From Nitrososphaeraceae archaeon (GTDB lineage Archaea; Thermoproteota; Nitrososphaeria; Nitrososphaerales; Nitrososphaeraceae): DNA of 19,849 nucleotides. The stretch spans positions 1 to 19,849 of the forward strand of contig JASHSN010000590.1 of assembly GCA_030038695.1 (NCBI GenBank). Direction: 5' to 3'. The position numbers and the translations under genes are program-made. Numbering within the stretch: the first letter of the stretch is position 1; each line of letters opens with the position of its first letter. The notes under the pieces are model-generated. The model was given only the letters and a program-made list of their open reading frames with translations. It searched no databases and was not told where the DNA came from. This document shows, in pieces, positions 15,194-19,849 of this stretch.

Positions 15194-15547
15194 ATGGTGA
15201 AAAAAGTTAACACCTTAGGAGTGACTCTAGTTTTATCTATTGGGATAATGTTAACTTGTGCGGGTTCTGCTTCCTCGGTACTAGGCGCAATTCCCAATGC
15301 AGCAGCTGGTAATATGTCAAAAGCAGGTGGCGTAGCAGCTGGTAATATGTCAAAAGCAAGTAACACAACATCAAAAGTTCTAACAAATGTTAGCAAAACG
15401 GTTGGCGGCGGTCTAAAGGGCCTCGGAGCTATGATGTCATCACCTAATAATACAAAAGTAGCAGGCAAAGTTCTAACAAACATAAGTCAAGCAATTGGCG
15501 GCGGTCTAAAGGGCCTCGGCAATTTGTTATCACCGGGTAAAAAATAA
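15194..15547 (+). CDS. Small secreted protein with internal repeats and dense N-glycosylation sequons
   Basis: The 117-residue product has a clear signal peptide (hydrophobic residues 8-25, likely cleavage around ASS or LGA at 26-32). The mature chain is built of repeats: AAGNMSKA twice, 11 residues apart, and VLTN[VI]S followed by GGGLKGLG twice, 31 residues apart. About six Asn-X-Ser/Thr sequons fall in fewer than 90 residues (NMS twice, NTT, NVS, NNT, NIS). The GGGLKGLG units are glycine zipper-like and amphipathic, so membrane association or self-assembly is possible. The chain is basic, has one cysteine inside the signal peptide, and lacks enzymatic motifs. An extracellular, glycosylated structural role is inferred. 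The gene is intact and has its own TATA box. The ORF at 5600-5798 is a decayed protein of the same style. Confidence 0.7.
   Translation: MVKKVNTLGVTLVLSIGIMLTCAGSASSVLGAIPNAAAGNMSKAGGVAAGNMSKASNTTSKVLTNVSKTVGGGLKGLGAMMSSPNNTKVAGKVLTNISQAIGGGLKGLGNLLSPGKK
15302..15358 (+). repeat. Coding repeat, 24 bp, period 33
   Basis: The 24 bases at 15302-15325 recur exactly at 15335-15358 and encode AAGNMSKA twice. Exact identity at DNA level suggests a recent duplication. Confidence 0.8.
15374..15519 (+). repeat. Coding repeat, about 53 bp, period 93
   Basis: Bases 15374-15426 and 15467-15519 are near-identical at both ends (aaagttctaacaaa and ttggcggcggtctaaaggg blocks exact), with differences in the middle. 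They encode the two VLTN...GGGLKGLG units. Confidence 0.8.
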
Positions 15548-15748
15548 AAGACGGTTATCTAATAAATAGCAAGAAACTTTTTTACCCTTAATTTTTAACA
15601 TCTTATGTTGAACTGACGTGAACTCATCAACAACATAATCTCTAGGTATTCCTGCATTAACTTCATATTTAGCTAATTCCACTTCATCAGATCCGTCAGC
15701 TGTGAGGAGATCAATTTGTCTAATTAATCCTGTTAAGTCAGCTAGGTA
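15530..15748 (-). pseudogene. Unrecognised protein remnant
   Basis: A start-less minus-strand frame reads LTGLIRQIDLLTADGSDEVE, ELAKYEVNAGIPRDYVVDEF and HKMLKIKGKK before running into the 3' end of the 15194 gene, where it meets TGA at 15532-15530. The middle is very protein-like: a charged helix, an AGIPRDYVVDEF turn and a basic end, which looks like the C-terminus of a cytoplasmic protein whose own stop has shifted. Upstream two stops (near 15749 and 15755) close all continuation. I do not recognise the family. Confidence 0.35.
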
Positions 15749-15757
15749 TCAATGATC

Positions 15758-15858
15758 TTAAGCAGCTTCAGTTGTGAGCATCATGGACTGAAGTAAATCA
15801 GAGTGAAAGCTCTAGAATTGCATTTTCCAGAGATAACTTATACGGCTTCAGTCGTAGC
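15758..15858 (+). repeat. Imperfect 22-23 bp direct repeat pair
   Basis: The strings cttaagcagcttcagttgtg (from 15758) and cttatacggcttcagtcgta (from 15837) resemble each other over about 22 bases. They lie just after the 3' end of the PRC-barrel remnant on the minus strand, and may be a duplicated gene end. Confidence 0.4.
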
Positions 15859-16779
15859 TATGTTATACCTTTGCTTCCTTGTGTTTGTTTTGGTTTTGAT
15901 GGTGGTGATTCTTCACTTAGTTGTTTGATTTGTTCAGGCGTTGGTTCGGTTTCTCTTTCAAATTTGGCACTAAGTAATCCACTCGGAGTAGCTACATATA
16001 CCACGCTTCCGTCATAGTTATTGATGTATGACTTTGGAATATAGTAGTGACGTATGTATTCCTTCTTCCTTTGCCATCCATGGAATTCCATGTATAAATT
16101 GTGAATAAGTAGAGTTCACTTTAATCCTGTGTTCCATATATTCTTCGGTTTGGAATTCAGACTCAGTTGGAGGATTATCTCTTTCAAATCTATCTTTTAT
16201 TCCATCCTTCGTAAGTGACATACGTATATTTTCTCCGTCAAATCCTTGAACATAGTATTTTGGGATAAAATAGTGTTTTTTTATGCACTGCGCCCCCTTT
16301 TACCTTAACATAATTAGGTGCTATACTAACGTTATCACTTGATTTAACCTTTCTATCAATAATTTTATCCCACGGCATAGCTACTGAATCTGGGGGTATT
16401 TTTGTTGCCGTACTTCTACCTGCATATGCAGGAATATTGGCCTCGAAATCATGTATTGTTTTGTGATTGTTGTTCTCCTTTCTAGATATTCAGGTGTTCT
16501 AAATATTGATGCAGGTGGATCTTTCTCGCCTTCGAATTTTGATCTTACTTCATCTTTTGCAAGTGAAACCCATACGTGATCACCATCATATCCTTTCATG
16601 TAATATTTTGGAATATAATAGTAATTCTTACCTATAGTACCTTCTTTTGTTTGAATATAATCCCTTGTTATACTTTTCACCTTACCTACATCTTTGTCGT
16701 CGCTTGTCTTGACCTTCTTATCAGTAGCTTTGTCCCATGATATAATGTCTGCCACTGCTAAGTCATTTATTAGATTCAC
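15858..16779 (-). pseudogene. PRC-barrel-type protein with three modules, frameshifted
   Basis: PRC-barrel domains are small beta-barrels found in RNA-processing, photosynthetic and surface-linked proteins. The first module (16779-about 16450; start GTG) reads WDKATDKKVKTSDDKDVGKV, YYYIPKYYMKGYDGDHVWVS, KDEVRSKFEGEKDPP and TPEYLERRTT. After a shift near 16450 comes a linker (AYAGRSTATKIPPDSVA) and the second module: MPWDKIIDRKVKSSDNVSIA, an extra A in a seven-A run at about 16275, then HYFIPKYYVQGFDGENIRMS and FQTEEYMEHRIKV. A third shift near 16080 leads to RHYYIPKSYINNYDGSVVYV, AKFERETEPTPEQ and a proline-rich tail to TAG 15860-15858. Each module carries IPKxYxxxxDG. Three shifts break the product; one is homopolymeric. 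Function unknown. Confidence 0.6.
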
Positions 16780-17018
16780 AACATCTCATTTATCAATTGT
16801 ATTCTTATCATGCCAAATGCGATCTTTTTGGAGTCGCGAGGTCTTGTCTCCTAGTTCTGAAACCCCTTTTCAATTATTGATGATATGATATTTTTTTGAT
16901 GTCTCAGCTCTGCCGAGTTATCGATTCTTATCCTTCCTTAACTTATCCTACTCTACACATGTTAATATTTGGGTTCTTTTAAAAATCATCAACTATAGTA
17001 GATAGTAAACCCCTTGAA
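16780..17018. other. Intergenic stretch
   Basis: Holds the presumed promoter of the minus-strand PRC-barrel gene, but no clear TATA box at standard distance. No gene is supported. Confidence 0.35.
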
Positions 17019-17028
17019 GTATAAATAG
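17019..17028 (+). promoter_or_regulatory. Strong TATA box, plus strand
   Basis: The string agtataaata is a near-ideal archaeal TATA box. The start site would be near 17047, where ATG-GTA-TAA gives only two codons; the decayed frame from 17089 is the nearest candidate gene. Confidence 0.4.
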
Positions 17029-17088
17029 AAGAGATTTGGCAAGCTATGGTATAATCTGTACTAAATCTATCAATTTTAACGTACGTTG

Positions 17089-17331
17089 ATGGAAATTGAA
17101 TCTGCGCTGTTTGAATCTGGTTATTGTCGTATTGATTGGCTTATTTGGAAGTGTTGGTAACTGCGGAGCATGCTCACCATGAAATTCAGTGGTTATGGTA
17201 CACTTGACTGCTAGTGGTGGAGTGTCAATCAAGCCTTTACTCTAATCAGGTATGTTATTGCTAACAACTTCATAGCTACGGAACTTGGTCTAACAGGAGT
17301 CCTAACAAAAGAAATGGAGGTAGGTATATAG
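17089..17331 (+). pseudogene. Unrecognised decayed gene downstream of a strong TATA box
   Basis: One plus-strand frame from ATG 17089 contains two stops (TAA, TAG) and ends at TAG 17329-17331. Its last part, WWSVNQAFTLIRYVIANNFI followed by ATELGLTGVLTKEMEVGI, is convincingly protein-like. In its first half another plus frame gives LNLVIVVLIGLFGSVGNCGA, a hydrophobic segment ending in cysteines, so a frameshifted membrane protein is possible. The opposite strand is also open (17232-17044), reading MIDTPPLAVKCTITTEFHGE, but its proline- and threonine-rich composition is what the complement of a membrane helix gives. Strand choice is therefore moderately uncertain. Confidence 0.3.
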
Positions 17332-17358
17332 CATTTCTTTGCTTGATTTCGGAGTATG

Positions 17359-17408
17359 CTTATTTCTGATAAGTTATATTTCTATAACACCTTATTTCTG
17401 ATAAGTTA
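17359..17408. repeat. Tandem pair of identical 18-bp hairpin-forming repeats
   Basis: The string cttatttctgataagtta occurs at 17359-17376 and 17391-17408, period 32. Each copy contains cttat and ataag as a 5-bp stem around ttctg, and the second is followed by a palindrome aagttaactt. The pair lies just beyond the 3' end of the minus-strand gene at 17441, so it could act in termination or as a protein-binding site. Confidence 0.6.
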
Positions 17409-17440
17409 ACTTAGTTTGCTGTACAGTTTTTAATACATTA

Positions 17441-18107
17441 TCATGTCATTTGTGTTCCGATTATTTCTATAAGTCTATTGTCTTTGCTAAAGTTAATAGA
17501 TAATACTCTTGCGTTTACGTTATTTGCTACCTCCTTGTAATCCACTCCCTTACCATCTATCTTCACAAGGTATTTCGTATCAGCATTTGAAGCTCCTTTA
17601 GATCATCTTTCTCGGTAATTCAATAGTAAGATTTCCACCATTTCCACTCGGATTAAGGACTAATACCGTAGTTGTTCTATCTTTATCTCCTAGCATACCA
17701 ACAAGTTTACCTCCTGCTATGCTGTATTTTACTGGAAAGGTCTTTTCATTAATAGTGAGAACATACATATTATTGAATCCTGTTCTATTGTAGGTTGTAT
17801 TGTTTTTAGGAGCAGCACTCGTTACTGAAATAGTTTTGTTACCAGTTGTTGTTATAGTTGTTTTGGCCCCAGTTGCTTTACTATTAGTACTGTTTGATGC
17901 AAAAGCGTTTTGTCCATTTACTAGTTGAGGGGGTATTATCGAATTCTCAGTGATGAGAGTAGCTGTGACTACATCTAGAACGACTACAATCATGATATTC
18001 AACACCCTAAATGCTTTTAATGTTGATGCTCTACTTGTTCTATTTTGGCGGCTGTTAATATTCAAACTTCGTTTCCCTTTTATCATCAAGTATCTACTGG
18101 ATTTCAA
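17441..18107 (-). pseudogene. Secreted sequon-rich protein with conserved C-terminal domain, frameshifted near its end
   Basis: The first frame (18107-17598) has a basic N-terminus, a hydrophobic segment (NIMIVVVLDVVTATLI) and a Ser/Thr/Asn-rich spacer with several sequons. It then shows a beta-rich domain: YVLTINEKTFPVKYSIAGGK, LVGMLGDKDRTTTVLVLNPS and LTIELPRKMI. There it stops at TAA, but a shift near 17605 continues naturally with KGASNADTKYLVKIDGKG, VDYKEVANNVNARVLSINFS and IEIIGTQMT to TGA 17443-17441. The domain (ELPR, KIDGK, IEIxGTQ) is one I associate with predicted surface proteins of Nitrososphaerales. The likely start is the second Met, ATG 18086-18084, about 28 bases after a TATA element. 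One frameshift only; read error is possible. Confidence 0.6.
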
Positions 18108-18118
18108 ACTTTAAATAA
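18108..18118. promoter_or_regulatory. Shared divergent TATA element
   Basis: The string ctttaaataac reads as a TATA box on both strands. It is about 27-28 bases from ATG 18141 (plus) and from ATG 18086 (minus), so one element may serve two leaderless transcripts. Confidence 0.4.
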
Positions 18119-18140
18119 CATCACTAGGGGTGGGTCAAAA

Positions 18141-18236
18141 ATGTTTCAAGCTGACATTTGGAAGTTCAACAGCAAAGCTGAAAAAGCAATTAGATGCACC
18201 ATCCACAATTTTATAATGAGCATGAATGCAATATAG
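18141..18236 (+). CDS. Short leaderless ORF, 31 residues
   Basis: ATG at 18141 lies about 27 bases after the divergent TATA element and opens MFQADIWKFNSKAEKAIRCT followed by eleven residues to TAG 18234-18236. It is basic, without signal peptide. Promoter spacing supports expression; the short length does not allow a family call. The longer frame starting upstream at 18045 reads through the promoter and is not believed. Confidence 0.3.
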   Translation: MFQADIWKFNSKAEKAIRCTIHNFIMSMNAI

Positions 18237-18332
18237 GATAGTTTGAAATGTTCTCTATAAAGTCTATAAATAATATAATGTGTATCAAGACATTGGAATG
18301 AACAAAAACGAGTACGAGGTTTGGTTTAGTAT

Positions 18333-18530
18333 ATGGGACTAGCTGGTGGGTTATGGAATTTAATTTGGATAATTATTGCAATAATCATAATCATCGTTTT
18401 AATAAGATTCCTATTTCATCTGCTGTTTATTTTGCCTACGACATCAAACGGGGAAGAGATCGTAAATATATATAAAAATATTGTTGCCATAATCTCTCCT
18501 TGGGTAACTATCTGTAAAGCGATTGTATAG
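18333..18530 (+). CDS. Small membrane protein
   Basis: The ATG at 18333 opens MGLAGGLWNLIWIIIAIIII and continues VLIRFLFHLLFILPTT, one long or two short membrane helices, then a less hydrophobic tail of about 27 residues to TAG 18528-18530. The tail (NIYKNIVAIISPWV) is of different character and might be read-through after a lost stop. A TATA-like element lies at about 18268-18276, leaving a leader of some 30 bases. Its centre is related at DNA level to 9391-9423, and its style to the gene at 14631. No function can be given. Confidence 0.5.
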   Translation: MGLAGGLWNLIWIIIAIIIIIVLIRFLFHLLFILPTTSNGEEIVNIYKNIVAIISPWVTICKAIV

Positions 18531-19119
18531 TAGCTTAGTCAAAGATGTATTCCAAATGCTGTGACCCATAAAATGTGATAATATAAGAAACTTATTATTT
18601 AGATTGTTGGTGAAAGATGCAAGTACATATTACTGTTCACTGTAAGATTTTTGTCGTAAGTAGTATTAATTCCAATTCGTCGACATGCACAATAGCACAA
18701 AAATACTCGATACTCTGAGCAGGCGTTGTAGTTATCAGATATCCCTCTTAGAACCTGCGGTTGTAACGTTGACCCTGTGAACAGCGAATGTCGGAATATT
18801 ACAAAACGTTCTTAACTGCTCCGTATTCCATATATATTTCGAACGTTTTGCATTAATGCTCATTAAGGATTTGTCTCGATTATTTCTATGATGGATGTTC
18901 AGTCATACTGTCCGCCATCTGGTATAACTGCTTTGATGATGTACATCCGGTATGTACCCCTTATGGTGTATATCTGCATACGCAACAGGCGTATGATCAC
19001 TTTAGCACCACAGCACAGACGGGCTTTAATCTTGAGACGTGGATGATTTAAACGCAACAGCGGTTTACAATGGCAGTACCTTAATCATTAAAATACAATG
19101 TTTTCACTATTATAGTTGT
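18531..19119. other. Gene-poor stretch with inverted repeats
   Basis: No gene is supported on either strand; a minus-strand frame around 18590-18790 stays open but lacks start and family. It contains a perfect 10-bp inverted repeat (18802-18811 with 18841-18850), a small hairpin catacg/cgtatg (18977-18995), and a TATA-like cattaaaata (19087-19096) for the next gene. Confidence 0.45.
18802..18850. repeat. 10-bp perfect inverted repeat around a TATA-like core
   Basis: Arms caaaacgttc (18802-18811) and gaacgttttg (18841-18850) enclose 29 bases including catatatattt. It could be an operator, or a long stem-loop. Confidence 0.6.
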
Positions 19120-19512
19120 ATGACAACTGGTAGTAATAAACTAGGACCAACCATATTATGGACAACACTAAAGGGCAAGAAAGTAAAAACCAACGACGGA
19201 AGGGAACTCGGCGAAATCAAACAGATCTCTGAGAATTGTATGCATGTTGAAAAGGGTATGATACACAAAGTTTCTGGATACCAAAGTATATTGCTGACGC
19301 GTTTGACGGTAAAACCTTATGGCTTTTGATAGATGAAGAAGAGATAGGTAGAAAATACCACAGTGATATAGAACCGCCGCAAGGAGATCAATATGCAAAA
19401 GACTTTGAGTTTCAAGGAAACACCATATGGACAAAAAAGAAACTATGGAGCAGATTTTGACGAAAGTATACGTGTTGTTGAAAATTATAAAAATATTAGA
19501 GATTTGAAATAG
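19120..19512 (+). pseudogene. PRC-barrel-type protein, second locus, frameshifted
   Basis: The ATG at 19120 lies about 27 bases after cattaaaata and starts MTTGSNKLGPTILWTTLKGK, then KVKTNDGRELGEIKQISENC, the first strands of a PRC-barrel like those at 15858-16779. A shift near 19270 leads to WIPKYIADAFDGKTLWLLID and EEEIGRKYHSDIEPP, the same IPKxxxxxxDG signature followed by a charged helix and PP. A further shift near 19450 (TGA at 19458-19460 in the second frame) gives ADFDESIRVVENYKNIRDLK and TAG 19510-19512. The full protein would be about 130 residues, one barrel plus a C-terminal tail. Two shifts suggest decay. The minus-strand open frame across it is a shadow. Confidence 0.6.
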
Positions 19513-19527
19513 CATAGATGTGAAACA

Positions 19528-19849
19528 TACATTTCCCTCTGCTCTGTCATGTCTTCGTTCTGCTTGTTTAGCAGTAAGTACTCCCCATTCAATGAATGCA
19601 TTACCACCAGTTCTTCCTTTGTAGTCGGTGGTGTAGTGTTAATAAGGTCAAGAGCGATGAAATCGATCTCGTTCGCTAGAACTATCTTCTTGTTTACATC
19701 GTTTCAGAGGGACTGTGATTGATTGAGTCATCCTTCTTTTTAAAATTATTGCTAGTGCAATAGAGATGGTCGAAATCAACGCTGCAGTTAGAAATATAAG
19801 ATTATAAGCTACTGGTGAAGGAAAAGAGCCAACACCAGTACTAATTCCC
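19528..19849 (-). pseudogene. C-terminal part of a membrane protein (possibly MFS), frameshifted, runs off right edge
   Basis: From the right edge the minus strand encodes GISTGVGSFPSPVAYNLIFL, then TAALISTISIALAIILKRRM, a final membrane helix with a basic cytoplasmic end, resembling the last helix of MFS drug-type transporters (SAYxxxFLTAAL...). This frame ends at TGA 19650-19648. Another frame resumes near 19700 with NKKIVLANEIDFIALDLINT, and a third near 19620 with DYKGRTGGNAFIEWGVLTAK and QAERRHDRAEGN, ending around 19528. The three pieces follow each other without gap, so at least two indels are inferred. The start lies outside the window. MFS membership is a suggestion based on one helix. 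Confidence 0.45.

Noticed and set aside
17044..17232. Minus-strand open frame of 62 codons
   Set aside because: Proline/threonine-rich composition typical of the complement of a hydrophobic helix; the plus strand has a strong TATA box and a more protein-like end.
19168..19515. Minus-strand open frame of 115 codons
   Set aside because: Runs antisense through the PRC-barrel remnant; its upstream continuation belongs to the membrane-protein remnant, which should end near 19528.
1..19849. CRISPR array, insertion sequence, integrase or toxin-antitoxin pair
   Set aside because: No regularly spaced repeats, no transposase or recombinase motif, and no recognisable toxin or antitoxin was found on either strand.

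Overview
The window looks like chromosome of an AT-rich ammonia-oxidising archaeon of the Nitrososphaeria (Thaumarchaeota), most likely a soil Nitrososphaera or Nitrosocosmicus relative. The grounds are a TFIIB-type initiation factor with an archaeal zinc ribbon, a P-II-like protein, strong TATA boxes about 24-28 bases upstream of start codons (leaderless transcription), many TTG/GTG starts, and several small secreted proteins packed with N-glycosylation sequons. The genus is inference from gene style only; no rRNA, tRNA or ammonia-oxidation gene is present.

The window is loosely packed. Clearly intact genes are few: a glyoxalase/VOC protein (1243-1725), an NRAMP-type metal transporter (2246-3580, minus), a dihydrofolate-reductase-family protein (3792-4379), an orphan NrtA/SsuA-type substrate-binding lipid- or membrane-anchored protein (6410-7504, minus), a secreted beta-sandwich protein (8043-8678), a SixA-type phosphatase that lost its last residues (10095-10565), a stand-alone receiver domain (12168-12575, minus) and a repeat-containing secreted protein (15194-15547). 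A class III cyclase runs in from the left edge and a membrane protein remnant runs off the right edge.

Between them lies a dense set of decayed genes. Adjacent frames join into recognisable proteins: a SAM methyltransferase, a MarR regulator, a TFB, a HAD/5'-nucleotidase-like enzyme, a P-II protein, two PRC-barrel-type proteins, a secreted protein with a conserved C-terminal domain, and the tail of a PhnB-like VOC protein fused by position to the DHFR gene. Lesions include small indels, in-frame stops (TAG and TGA) and internal deletions, so homopolymer sequencing error alone does not explain them. Several very short ORFs with good TATA spacing may be real small genes.

No insertion sequence, integrase, CRISPR array or obvious defence system was seen. 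Structures left over are an imperfect 50-bp direct repeat flanking the 8043 gene, a pair of tandem hairpins near 17.4 kb, an inverted repeat near 18.8 kb, and a GC-rich 14-bp tandem repeat near 12.1 kb. The functions that can be read (metal and anion uptake, signalling, cell-surface proteins) do not form one pathway; the window reads as an accessory region undergoing gene loss, with surface proteins being the recurring theme.
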